From: Selaginella tamariscina
Taxonomy: Eukaryota; Streptophyta; Lycopodiopsida; Selaginellales; Selaginellaceae
Direction of reading: 5' to 3'
NCBI GenBank assembly: GCA_003024785.1
Contig: PUQB01000011.1
Span: forward strand, 558,001 to 622,000
DNA length: 64,000 nt
How positions within the stretch are numbered: the first letter of the stretch is position 1; every line of letters starts with the position of its first letter. This document shows positions 12,451 through 23,640 of the stretch, one piece after another. Under the pieces are notes generated by a model. That model was given only the letters and a program-made list of their open reading frames with translations, made no database searches and was not told where the DNA came from. A program made the position numbers and the translations under genes.

Positions 12451-15400
12451 TTAGGGTTCTCTTGTAGACGGGCCCGGATCTGGAGGAACATCAGGAGGAG
12501 GCACTGGTGGATCTGTAGGCGGCACAACTTGTTCCCGTTGCACAAAATGCTTCAACCGTTGTACATGTACAATCTCCGGAGGATCGGGTTGAATGTCGTG
12601 CCGAACCTCATAAACCTGTGGCCCTACTTGCCGTAGCACTCGATACGGTCCTTTCCACTGAGGAAGGAGACTCTTAGCTAAACCACGTACCGTAAGCTTG
12701 GGAAAACGAACCAACACCAGTTCATCAACCTTGTACTCCGTAGGAGGACGATGATGCGAGTTGTAGCGTTGTTGTTGTCCTACTTGTACGCGGCCCAAGT
12801 GTTCTGCTGACTCCGCACGAACCAATGGAAGAATGCTCGTCAGATACCGATCCCACGACCTAGCATCAGCAGCTCGCGGTAACCGAGAAGGCAAACCCAA
12901 CTCCGTTGGCAACACCGGGTCATGACCATACAAAGCTTATATGGGGAAGTACCAATGGAACTTTGAACTCCAGTGACATAAGCATATCGGAGAGACGGCA
13001 GATAACCATCCCAATCTGAATGTTGAAAGTTCACATACTTCGATCATCCCCTTGAAGGTTCTGACAAGCCGTTCCACTAAACCATCTGTCTGAGGATGAT
13101 AAGCACTTGTGAAAGTGTGGCGTATCCCTAATCGAGATGTCAAAACATGAAATGCCTCAGCCATAAATGCGGACCATTATCCGAGAGAATTCGCTCCGGA
13201 CAAGAATGCTGAAACACGACCCGATTCAGGAGAAACTGACCAACAGCAGAAGCAGTCGCACTAGCAAGAGCACCAACTTCTACCCAACGAGTTAGGTAAT
13301 CAGAAGCAATAATAACGTACTCGTTACCAGCAGTTGACCGCGGAAAAGGTCCCATCAAATCAAATGCCACCAATTCAAACGGACGAGAAACTGCAATTGA
13401 CTCCAACCGTCCTTCCGAAGCACATGGGGGAGTATTGCGAGCTTGGCACCACACACAGCTACGCACATACCGAATCACATCTCCTCGCAACTCCGGCCAA
13501 TAGAAAGATCTGTGCAGCTTCTCCATCACCCGACGATGTCCCATGTGCCCGCCAAGAATAGGAGAGTCATGGTAAGCATGGAGGAAGCGTGGAATGAAGA
13601 TTGAAGGCACCACCAACCGCAAAGGATCATCTGGATCAGTCCCCACAAAATAAAGAAGGTCATCCTGAAGGCGATACTGAATGTAAATGCCTGAAAGGCA
13701 AGTCATCAGCAAGTGATGCAGGATTTCAAACCCATCACGAAGCCTTCGAATCCACGGCTCAACCTTTTGAGCTTCCCGAACCTCATCCAAAGACGGCAAA
13801 TCTAACTCTGCATTCTGCGGACACTGAATGTCAAGCACAGCAACTGCTGATGGTACGGAATCTTCATCCAAAAAGTCCACTGAAGCTGGAACAACTGGTT
13901 CCTCTGGGGCAACAGAAGAGAGAGAAGGTGGAAGAGGAGCCCGAGAAAGAGCATCAGCATCAGCCATGGAACTCCTGGCGATGAACAACTTCAAAGTCGT
14001 AAATTTGAAGTTTCAAGGCCCACCGAGCAGTACGCCCAATCAAATTCTTCCGCTTCAACAACGAAGTGACTGCTGCATGATCGCCTTCCAACAACGTCCG
14101 CGAACCATGCAAGTAGGCATGGAGCTTCTCAAAACCCCAAACTGCTGCTAGACACTCCTTTTCATCGTGGAGTAATTCACCTCTGCTGGCTGCAATGTAC
14201 GGCTGATGTACGCAATGGGATGTCGTTGGCCAGGAACACTCGTACTCTCCTGCATCAATACGCCCCCGAGGCCGATGTCAGAAGCATCTACACGCAAGAT
14301 GAAAGGACGGTGTAATCCGGGTACGCCAAAACTGGAGGAGTCGTCAACAACTCTTTGAGATCTGCAAATGCCTGCTTGCAATCCTTAGACCAAACAAAAG
14401 AAGTCATTGACGATTTCAACAACGCGCAACGGTGCAGTACGATCTGAAAGATGATCCACAAAACGACCCAGATATTGTACCTTGCCAAGAAAGCGTTGCA
14501 CATCATTCACACACTTCGGCGTAGGGAACTTCAAAACTGCAACTAGTTTGTCAGGATCGACTTGCAAACCTTCACGTGAAATGCGATAACCCAGATAAGT
14601 GGTGTCCTTTGATCCAAACACACACTTAGATGGCTTCAACTTCAAACCAACTTCCCGCAGCGATCCAAAACCTTACGTACATCACCGACATGCTCCTCCC
14701 ACGTTCCATCCGAATGGATCAAAACATCATCGATGAAATCGGCAGTCACCTCCGGCATGTCGCAAAGAACCTCATCCATCATACGTGGAAAGTTGCTGGA
14801 GCATTGCTCAAACCGAAAGGCATCACCAAGAACTCGTACAGGCCAAATGGTGTCGAAAAGCAGTCTTGGGAATGTCCATGTCAGCCATCGGAACTTGCCA
14901 ATATCCAGATGCGAGATCTAACTTGGTGAACCAACGGCTCCGCCCCAGTCGATCCAAAAGGTCTGCAGTATGAGGAAGTGGGTACACATCTGAGACGGTT
15001 ACCTCATTTAATGGGCGATAGTCAATGCAGAATCGAACGCTCCCATCAGGCTTCGTCACAAGGTGAGGTTCGCACGCCCAAGGACTTCGAGATTCCGGAT
15101 AACACCCTTCTCCAACATCTCTTTGACATTCGCTCGTAAGATCTTGAGCTCCTTTGGTGACCGACGCCGAACAGGTACCTTGATTGGCCTAGCTCTCCAG
15201 TTGGAATAGGGTGGCGTGTCGCAATCTTGGCCCCAGATGACAAGTCGAAGTTGAAAAGATCAGCATACTCCTTCTTGAGTTGATCAACAACTACAGCACG
15301 ACGATCATCTGATGGATCCAAAGAAGAAAGGAAGAGCATGAAGGGAAAATGGTTGGAAATAGGGTGAGACAAAAGTGATGGAAGCAGAGGTGGAAGCAGA

Positions 15401-15770
15401 TGGACGAAGTGGAATAAAGTAAGAGGAATGGAAGAAAGACGAGGGAGAGTCAAACAAGGGGAGACTTTTCAAAGTCACACTTGGCATGATTGCGAGTTAA
15501 CCAATCCATACCAAGAATAAGGTGAAAAGCTTGACTCGGCACCACCCGCAAAGATTGAAGCTCGAGCTCACATCATCCACAAACAACAATGTCCACTTCA
15601 TCCCGCGAACAAGCATGAGTATGTCCGTTGCCGTACAGAATGAAGACTGGTTCTACCGCACGACGCAAATGAAGGCTGCAACGTGTAGCAACAGATTGAG
15701 AAACAGAGGACAAACTTGAACCTGTATCCACCAACACTGAAAGGAAAACAGGACGTGGCGTGTGATTAAA
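12451..15770 (-). pseudogene. Ty3/gypsy pol remnant (protease, RT, RNase H, integrase)
   Basis: Reading from the right: an aspartic protease with VDTGSSLS near 15740 and LILGMDWL near 15500; reverse transcriptase with SVRFCIDYRPLN (about 15020) and FIDDVLIHS (about 14740) as the polymerase-site motif; RNase H starting FILRVDASDIGLGG (about 14310); integrase with an HHCC zinc finger (about 13570-13480), the catalytic-core start VAFDLMGPF and HPQTDGLVERLVRTFKG (about 13080); and an SH3-like C-terminal segment (LPQWKGPYRVL, about 12650). No chromodomain is seen. The open frame is interrupted at least near 15050, 14640, 14380 and 13140, so no full polyprotein can be made. Confidence 0.85.
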
Positions 15771-15857
15771 CGAGCTTGAAAAGTGAAAACCGGATGATTT
15801 GGTGCCGAGTGAACCCCTTGATGATACTCCCGAAAGAAAGATGGAGGGGTCACTAAT

Positions 15858-16831
15858 TTATTCGCACGAGGACCCTCCTCTACTCGTGCGATTCGTCGTT
15901 TCCCGGAAGATCCACCGCATCACAACCTTCCACTGCAGCAGCACCAACCGGACGTTGTTGACGCCATGGCCTCCATCCTGGAAATGGGGGACGCCAATCG
16001 GGAAACCGTTGACAGCGCCGATACGTGTGTCCAACCTCATCACACGCCCAACAACGAACTGCACGTCCACGTCCTCGTCCACGGGCCCCACCTTGTGCTG
16101 GTACACGAGCGGCAACAGCCTCAACCTCCATCGGAGCAGGTCCATCCCCAACATGAAGTGGAACAGAGCACGTGAAGGCGCAAGTGGGAGAGGTGACGAC
16201 TCATATCGTTGTGCCAGCCTCAAAGCATCGTCAAGAGTCACTGGAGCTAGTGCATGCACAAGCCCCACAAGGTCTTGACGAAGTGCTGGCCACAACATAC
16301 CTAACTTGATGCGTTCCGACATGTTAGGTTCTGCACGCAGCAAAAGGCTTCGAAAGCGAACACCAAACTGCATCACCGACTCAGATGGCTCCTGACGAAT
16401 ACGATGCAACTGCTGAAAAGCATCATCACAGTCGTCCGCATGCCCAAATGCACGTTTGAAGATCTCTGGAAGAATATTCCAATCTCCACGAGTTGCAACG
16501 TCCAGACCATTGTACCACTGCAACGCCGTCCCTTGAAGACAAGTAGGAAACTCGCGCAAACACTGAGCACCGTCCCACGAATGATATGTGGCAACCACAA
16601 TGAAGTGGTCAAACCAATGGTACACATCATCTCCAGGATTTCCGCGAAAGAAATCCGGCCGGACACGGGGGTTTGCAACATGAGTAGGAGGAGTACCCTG
16701 GCCGTGAATGCTGCCATCAACTGAGAATGATTGTTCAGTTGCACACGCATGGCATCCAACAATTGCATGAGTAACTGCTCCACAGACAAGGGATTTGCCT
16801 GTTGTGGATTCATGGACAAAGAAAAGAACAA
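15858..16831 (-). pseudogene. Ty3/gypsy gag remnant of retrotransposon 1
   Basis: The capsid region contains VYHWFDHF, FPTCLQGTALQWYNGL and FQQLHRIRQ, typical of the retrotransposon gag domain. A CCHC zinc knuckle (CWACDEVGHTYRRC) follows near 16040. The frame changes once near 16640, between the N-terminal start (about 16812) and the capsid. A related but different gag fragment lies at the right edge of the window. Confidence 0.85.
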
Positions 16832-16948
16832 GAAAGGAATAGATCTAGAATAGAAAAACTAGATCTAAGAAGATAAAGAAAATTAATAAAAAGACACAAA
16901 TCCGAGCACTCCGTAGGGACAATTAGAGGTGCCCCTTACCTCCACTAA

Positions 16949-17108
16949 TGTGAGAGCTCGGAATATAGAAATGTGTATTTCCAATAGTTCAGAAACCCTA
17001 ACTTATATACAAGAACGAGTGATCCAGATTGAATCCAATCTGATGTTATCAAAATCCACTACACTAATAATAATATGTGCACATGCAGCCGTACACGTGG
17101 ATATTACA
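16949..17108 (-). repeat. 5' LTR of retrotransposon 1
   Basis: 160 bp, paired with 12258-12418. In minus orientation the element interior begins to its left, with TTAGTGGAGG as the presumed primer-binding area. I cannot assign the tRNA. Confidence 0.88.
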
Positions 17109-17816
17109 TAATAATTTTATGTATGGTATATATTTTATTAATTTTGGATGTGTTTAACTGCATAATCAATTCTTATTCGAGGCACTAATGACAATTAAAT
17201 TCACATGTATTGAGAATCAAACTTGAGGCTATTCCCAACTAGAGAGTGCGGTCTGGTTGAAGCCCCGCAGGACCCGCCACGTACCACCATCACGGAGTTA
17301 TAGGAGCATGCTCATGAATAGCATAAATCAAAATTAAAAAAACTCTTTTTAAACATACTAATCCATGCATTACCTTTTACATTTTATTACCCTTTGCAAA
17401 TAAGACTCGTCACAAATAATTAGGAACTTAATAATAACTAAATTACATATTAGATGATTTTATGCAGGACCAAAAATTAATTTTCTTATTATTAACTATT
17501 TAAGAATACATATTAATTTAATATCTTATAATTATTATAATCTCAACTAAATATACATGTTTATTGATTTGCCTTAAACAACTTAAAATCTTCTAATAAA
17601 TAATGTTTACATTATGCTGATCAATATATTTTTCATACTACATGTTACATAACATAAAGTAATTATTGTGTGGGTATGGATGTGTATAAATGAGCATACA
17701 AATACAAGTTTTATTTCAAAAGGCTGTGAAACACCCACTTTTCACGGAAACATTGGAGACACTTGCGTGATAGTTTTACGACACCTTATGTACGTCGTGT
17801 GGCGATTTACAATTCG
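17109..17816 (+). repeat. ELIP B 5' flank, homologous to flanks of C, D and E
   Basis: Continuous homology to the inverted 5' flanks of ELIP D (about 30870-31615), C (about 26830-27420) and E (about 60020-60310). No gene is seen. The boundary at 17108/17109 is the retrotransposon insertion point. Confidence 0.7.
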
Positions 17817-17848
17817 GCCACGTTGCAACTCTACACCGTATATATACA
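17817..17848 (+). promoter_or_regulatory. ELIP B core promoter: ACGT-core motif plus TATA box
   Basis: GCCACGTT (17817-17824) is followed 11 bases later by CCGTATATATACA (17836-17848). The pair is conserved upstream of ELIP C (reverse of 26785-26816), D (about 30834-30864) and E (about 59985-60016), and in modified form upstream of A. Confidence 0.6.
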
Positions 17849-17969
17849 TATAGTGTATACTCAAGTCCAATAAGAGAAAAAAGACAAGAAACATCAACAT
17901 TACTTACATTTTCAAGTCATTTCCTAGTGCTAAATTCTTCAATTCTTCTCCTGCATTTGTTAAAGCACA

Positions 17970-18742
17970 ATGATCTTGTTACAAGGAGTGTTCTACTGCC
18001 TGCATCCCTTTCTGCGTTCACTTCAGAGTCCAAGTTCCTTGGAACTAGCTCTCTGAGGCCATGCAGCAAAACAGTGTCCTTCGTTGTTCGAGCTTCAAAA
18101 GACGATGGCCGACGTGGCGGTGGCTCAGGGGGTTTACTCGACGGCACAAAGAAGGAGATCACAAGGGAAGATGTATTGAGGAACATGGAGGAGAACGAGT
18201 CTGAGAAGAAGTCTGTGTTCGGAGCCATTCCCAAAACAGGCACTCTCGACCCAAGCCTGGACAGATTTGGAAGGCCCGAGATCGAGAGGAGACCAGAGAC
18301 AGGAGACAGATCCTTTGGAAGCTTGATGGCATTTGATGGAGCTGGTCCCGAGACAATCAATGGCCGCCTGGTAAGTTGCTTTCTTCTTCATATTGATATG
18401 CCTTGTATGATCCACAACAGTGTCTAACGAGTGAATTACGTACAGGCAATGGTTGGAATGGTGTGGGCATTTGTAGTGGAGAGAATGACCGGACTCATAG
18501 TCGGACAACAATTGTACACACCGGGGCAGAGTGGACTCTTCTACTTCTTGGCAGTGACACAGATAATCTGGTATGCTTCCTTGGTGCCCATGTTCAGGGG
18601 TGAGAGCCCAGACAGCAGAGTGATGGGACCGTGGAGAGCACAGGCCGAGAGATGGAACGGTCGTGCTGCGATGATCGGATTCCTCAGCTTGGTTATTACT
18701 GAGGCATTCACAGGTTCTCCCGTGTTCAACATGCACATGTGA
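17970..18742 (+). pseudogene. ELIP: ELIP copy B, start-codon frame lost
   Basis: Exon 1 ends at 18370 (GT donor at 18371) and exon 2 is 18446-18742. From residue 4 onward the protein matches copy C closely, including both NGR chlorophyll-binding helices and the intact MHM end. The ATG at 17970 is followed by ATCTTG where intact copy C has ACTCTTG. This one-base deletion puts the start codon out of frame, and the ATG now opens a peptide of only about 28 residues. No in-frame upstream ATG exists; the open frame reaches back only to a GTG at 17927. It is probably silent, unless a non-AUG start is used or the base is a sequencing error. Confidence 0.8.
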
Positions 18743-19130
18743 AGATACCTTGCAATTTTGTAAACATAGATATATTATATTTGGATCAAACTGTATATTC
18801 CAGCTGTACAAAATATAAAAGTGTAATTCTTATTTAAGAACGTCAACTCATACCATAAAATAACTGGCAGTTTTGCCCCTTTCTAGTGTTTTTTCCCATT
18901 TAAACTGGCATTTCTTAAAATAACCATGTCAAAAACATATGCAATCGTGTGAAATTTTCCGACTTCCCAACTTGTAATTTTTTTAAAATGAAAAGTCCAA
19001 AAATTGGTGGACTTTTGGGTTGTACTAACCCGCATATTTTAGAAATATGAATTACCTTTAGAACATTCTTTTATATTTGGTAAGGATTGTCGATCAGGTG
19101 TGATTGAAATATAATACAATCAAACTAAAC
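18743..19130 (+). repeat. ELIP B 3' flank shared with D and E
   Basis: Non-coding sequence matching the inverted 3' flanks of ELIP E (about 58700-59090) and D (about 29600-29950). It contains no gene and marks B, D and E as one duplication lineage. Confidence 0.7.
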
Positions 19131-20810
19131 AACAATTCCTGTGTGAGAAACGCTAAGGTTTCCAAAATGACTCTAAAAGTTTAATTCAGATGCCTAGTTA
19201 AATAGAATATTTAGAGTCTTGCCCTAAGCCCCCCTAGAATGACCATCCCGAACCCTACAAGATATCCCGAGTAGACTTTAAGATCTTATTCCAATAGATC
19301 TAGACAAGCTCATGCCCTAATCCCACAAAAGAAATGTGTCTCATACATGCCCCCGTGACAAAGTTAAGGCATCGTCACTTACCTCTTGAGGAATCACCCT
19401 CATCCGGGAGAACAACCCCTTTAGGGTGACAAGGGGTACCTTGAACCATGACTAACCCTTAAGGGTTCGAGTGGCCAAGTTATACCCTAGACTTAGGACT
19501 AGTACTTAGTGAGGACATGAGTGTGCACCATAGGTGAACAAATGTTCTGCTTAAACAAACTCCCTAAGGCTAGGTTTGAATAACCCTAAGTACATGACCT
19601 TGCGAGTGTCTCATGATAGGGCTTCTGCTAATGAGCTTAGGTTGTTCAATCCTTAGATCCTAAGGAGAACACCCTTAGTCAAGTGTGCCAAAGCTCACCC
19701 AGTTACGAGACCTAACCTCCCTTGAGCAAATGCACAAGGTTTAGCACCCTAGTGCAAACACAAGCATGTATGTTTACTAGAGTATCCAACCCCTTGGCGA
19801 CAAACCCATGATACGACCCCAAAGGGCCTGCCTCAGGCGTTATATCGTGTGACTTCTAGCCCAGTGTCACATCTCCATGTGACACTGCCTTCCACGATGT
19901 GAGCTATCATGCCATAATCCTTAGATTCAAGAGTTGCACCAAGTGCCACAAACGTGGCTCGTAAATGCCAACTCTAGAACCCCTAGAAACTCAGGAATTG
20001 GGTAATGTGAACCCGTCAAACAAGATCCCACGCCCACGGTTGGACAAGGACACGAATGTGCTTTGCTTGGCCATGAGTGTTACATCTAGTTTGACGTGGA
20101 GGAGGAGGTTAAAGACAAGCCTCAACCTCTGCCTCTTGGAATTTCCGACAAGACCTTTCAAGCATGGATTCGCCAATGTTAAGGGTGTGCTACCCCGAAG
20201 GTGGACGTACCCCTGTCATCTGGAAGTTAGGGCGGCACAACAAAGGGTTGTACCTTAACAACACAAGCTGAAGCTTGTACCGACAGAAGAGCAACGAACT
20301 CAATCATGAACCCAGGAGCTCTCCTACTCATACTCTACCTTATTTATGTGACGGAGCCCCCCCCTTCTTTTCTTGAATATGTAAGTGGGCTAGAACGAAA
20401 TTAGCTAGCCTTTTATTAAGTTAATGAGAGAGTGTTTAACTTAGCCCAACTCTAACCCTAAAACCCTACCCAAGGGGGTGGGGGTTTTAGGGCGTGGGTT
20501 AGGGAAACCCTAGGGTTAGGTCAACCCTAGGGGTGTTCCTAACCCTATTAAACATGCTGAACTCATCTACATTAACCAATCAGCCTAACTGGGACGTAAA
20601 ATTGGGGATGGATTTTTAAAAAGTAAATTCTAGCTTCGCTTAGAGTTTTTTGCAAATACCTAATAACATCCAGCCGGACCATCATCAGATACCCAAGTGC
20701 ACTAAGCGGGCATATTTCCTACTACATCTAGGGTCCATTAACATAGTACAATAGGTAATAACAGTCAACGTCCAAAGTAAAGAGTCAAGTCATAGTAAAA
20801 AATTATGACA
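19131..20810 (-). repeat. 3' LTR of LARD-like element
   Basis: About 1.7 kb, collinear with 21038-22769 at moderate identity. Its distal end near 19131 is diverged or truncated against the ELIP B flank. Telomere-like AACCCTA and GGGTTAGG words near 20440-20550 are degenerate. Confidence 0.7.
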
Positions 20811-21023
20811 TGCCTTCTGAGTGATACCTTAGACATTGGAGTCCATAACCCACACTCACTTATTAAGTAGATGTTCTTTGAAGGGTATACATCTCAGGAC
20901 CAACTCTCCGTGCATAATTCAGATATGTTAACCGAAAGTAATAGAGTACTTCAAGAATGTAGAATCAATTAAACCCTAAAACACACTACAACTTTAAGCA
21001 ATCTTACTGACCGTAGAGAATAA

Positions 21024-21036
21024 GCTTTGATACCAA
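21024..21036 (-). other. Primer-binding site of LARD-like element
   Basis: The minus strand reads TTGGTATCAAAGC immediately inside the LTR end. It is close to TGGTATCAGAGC, the usual plant retroelement site complementary to initiator methionine tRNA. Confidence 0.7.
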
Positions 21037-21037
21037 T

Positions 21038-22769
21038 TGTTAAAGTTTTAATCCAAAGGGCCAACACGTGGCAACACGCAGTTGCCAAGTGGCCATCTGG
21101 CGTTATCACCTGAGTGAGCAACGCTAAGTTTTTTAAGATGACCCAAAAGTCTAACTCAAATGCTTAATTAGGCGACATGCTCAAAGTTTTACTCTAAGTC
21201 TCTTAGACTGACTATCCCCAAAACCCTAGAGGATAACCCGAGTAGACTTTAGGATCCTTTCCCAATAGACCTAGACATGCTCATGCCCTAACTCATCAAA
21301 GAGATGTGCCTTACACATACCCCTATGACAGAATTAAGGCATCATCACTTACCCCTTGAGGAATCACCCTCAATCGAGCGTACAATCCCTTTAGGGTACC
21401 ATGAACCATGACTAACCCTTGAGGGTTTCAGTGGCCAAGTTATACCCTAGACTTAGGGCTAGTAATTAGTGAGGACACAAGTGTGCACCATATGCGAACA
21501 CGAGTGTTATGCTAAATAAACTCCCCAAGGTTAGGTTTGGATAACCCTAAGTATATGACCTTATGAGTGCCTCATGAAAGGGCTTCTACTAATGAGCTTA
21601 GGTTGTTCAACCCTTAAATCCTAAGGAGAACACCCCCCAACAAGGTGTGCCAAAGTATACCTAGTTACGAAACCTAACCTCCCTTGAGCTTATTCCCAAG
21701 TCTTAACACCCTAATGCGAACACAAGCATGCATGTTTGTTATAGTATCCAACCCCTTAACGACAAACCCATGACACAACCCCAAAGGGTGTGCCTTAGGC
21801 ATTGTACTATGTGCCATCTAGCCTAATGTCACATGAAGATGTGACATTATTTCCCAAAATATGGGTTATCATGCCATAACCCTTTAGATTCAAGAGTTGC
21901 ACTAGGTGCCACGAATGTGGATCTCAATGCCAACTTTAGAACCTTTTGTTATCCCTCAAGAACTCGATAAGGAAACCCTATCAACTAAGAACCTACGACC
22001 ATAGTTTAGACAAGGACATGCACATGCCCTACTTAGTTGTGAGTGTTGCTCTTATTTTGATGTGGAGAAGGAGGCTGGAGACAAACCTCAACTTCTGACC
22101 CTTGGAACGTGCATTTCGACAAGACCTCCCAAGCATGGATTTTGCCAACGTTAAGGGTAAACTACCCCGAAGGTGGGAGATACCCTTGTTATCTGAAAGT
22201 TCGAGCAGCACAATAGAGGGTTGTACCTTAATAACACAAGACAGAAGAGTAACGAACTCAGTCATGAACCCAAGAACTCTCCTACATGTACTACTTAATA
22301 AATGTGAGAGAACCCCCCGCCCCCGCCCCGCCCCGCCCCTCGCCCTCCCCTCCACTCCCACTCCCACTCCCATGTTTTCATGTTTACATAAGTGGGCAGG
22401 ATGGAATCTCATTCCCAGAGGGAATATATTTAGTGAGTTAATTAATGACTCATTGACTCCTAAACCCTAACATGGGGGTTTTATGGCAACCCTAGGTCTA
22501 GGTCAACCCTCGGGATGTTTCTACCCATATCCGACATGCCGAACTCACCGAAACAACCCAAAAACCTAACTGGGACATGGAAAACTAGGGTAAGAGTTTT
22601 CTAAATGGAAGTGCTAGCTTCGCCCAAAGTTTCTTACAAATACCTAATGACACCCAATCGGACCATCACTAGATATTCAAGTGCAATAAGCTCTACACCT
22701 AATATAGTTCAGTATGTAACAACAGTTAATGTCCAAAATAAATAAGGAGTCATAATAAAAACTATAACA
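21038..22769 (-). repeat. 5' LTR of LARD-like element
   Basis: Begins TGTTATAG and ends CTTTAACA in minus orientation. It contains a strongly C-rich tract (22311-22348), giving a G-run-rich minus strand. Confidence 0.72.
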
Positions 22770-22976
22770 CTTAAAGTCTACTCAAGTTATTCTCTAGGGT
22801 TTGGGGGATAGTCATTCTACGAGACTTAGGGTAGAACCTTAAGTCTTAAATGCCTATTTGGGCATTTAAGTTAGACTCTTAGGTTTGCCTTAGAAAGACT
22901 TAGGCATTGCTCACACAAGTTAAATGGTCATTTAGCATTCACATGTTGTCATGTGTTAACCTTCCGGGCTAAAACT
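22770..22976 (+). repeat. Inverted LTR-end fragment of the LARD family
   Basis: About 207 bp that match, in opposite orientation, the LTR end at 21038-21250. It ends GGGCTAAAACTCTGACA. With 21038 it frames an imperfect inverted pair, so it is probably the remains of an older opposite copy next to which the element sits. Confidence 0.6.
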
Positions 22977-23640
22977 CTGACAAGTCAAGTGATGCCGAAT
23001 TTAGAACTTAATTATCAAATAAAAAATTTCACTTTAAATTTAATTAACTATATAAATAGGGTTATTTAACTTTAACTTACCTATTTAAATTGACCATATT
23101 AACTTTAAGTTTAATTAGCTTTATAAACATGTTTATGAAGTATTCAAACTTTTCTAGTAATATTTACATTAGAGTAATCTTTTTATATTTCCATGCAATA
23201 TTCAAGAATCAATCCATTAACCTTAAGAGCAAGCATTTTGCTTACTTCACTTCAAGGATGCACATGTATATATACATTACATAACATATTGTATTTTCAC
23301 ATAAATCTCCTAAAACTAAATAATATTGTTTTCCCCTCCTTAACTTATCAATGACGTTTATAGGTTAAATATTTTATTCATTTTTTGCATGTTCCCTATG
23401 AGTTAAAATTGTTGAATGTGTTATTTCAACATCGTTACTTGCAAAGTAAATAGGTGAATCACTAACTTGAAATTATTGTCTTTATTAAACATAAAATCTT
23501 TCATTGAACTGTGTAAATTTTTATTATTTTTACTATCCTATAAAAATTGTTTCTCAAGTTAAGTGGGAAACTTAATTTTTGGCATTCGACTATAGAGGGC
23601 TTGACATGCCCAACTAGGCATTTGTAGTACTCTTAATTCT
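22977..23640. other. AT-rich sequence, nothing recognised
   Basis: No gene, repeat or motif that I can support. Confidence 0.4.

Larger units (their letters stand above)
12258..17108 (-). mobile_element. Ty3/gypsy LTR retrotransposon 1, complete but decayed
   Basis: Two short LTRs (12258-12418 and 16949-17108, about 90% identical) start TG and end CA. They enclose gag and pol remnants on the minus strand. A purine-rich tract (minus strand GAGAGGAGGGGATGA, just inside 12418) is the expected polypurine tract. The order is gag with zinc knuckle, protease, reverse transcriptase, RNase H, integrase, which is the Ty3/gypsy order. Several frame breaks make it non-functional. The interrupted sequence is continuous in the paralogous spacer near 31600-31615, which confirms the insertion. 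I could not define a clear target-site duplication. Confidence 0.9.
19131..22769 (-). mobile_element. Non-autonomous LTR element (LARD-like)
   Basis: Two long direct repeats of about 1.7 kb (19131-20810 and 21038-22769) flank only about 227 bp of internal sequence. On the minus strand the 5' LTR ends CTTTAACA at 21038. It is followed at once by TTGGTATCAAAGC (reverse of 21024-21036), a methionine-tRNA-type primer-binding site. The internal stretch ends GAAGGCA before the 3' LTR (TGTCATAA, reverse of 20801-20810). No protein-coding capacity is seen, so it would need an autonomous partner. A fragment of the same family is at 57061-58690. Confidence 0.75.

Noticed and set aside
19965-22470. Protein-coding genes within the LARD-like element
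   Set aside because: Open frames are short, not kept between the three family copies, and have no recognisable domain.
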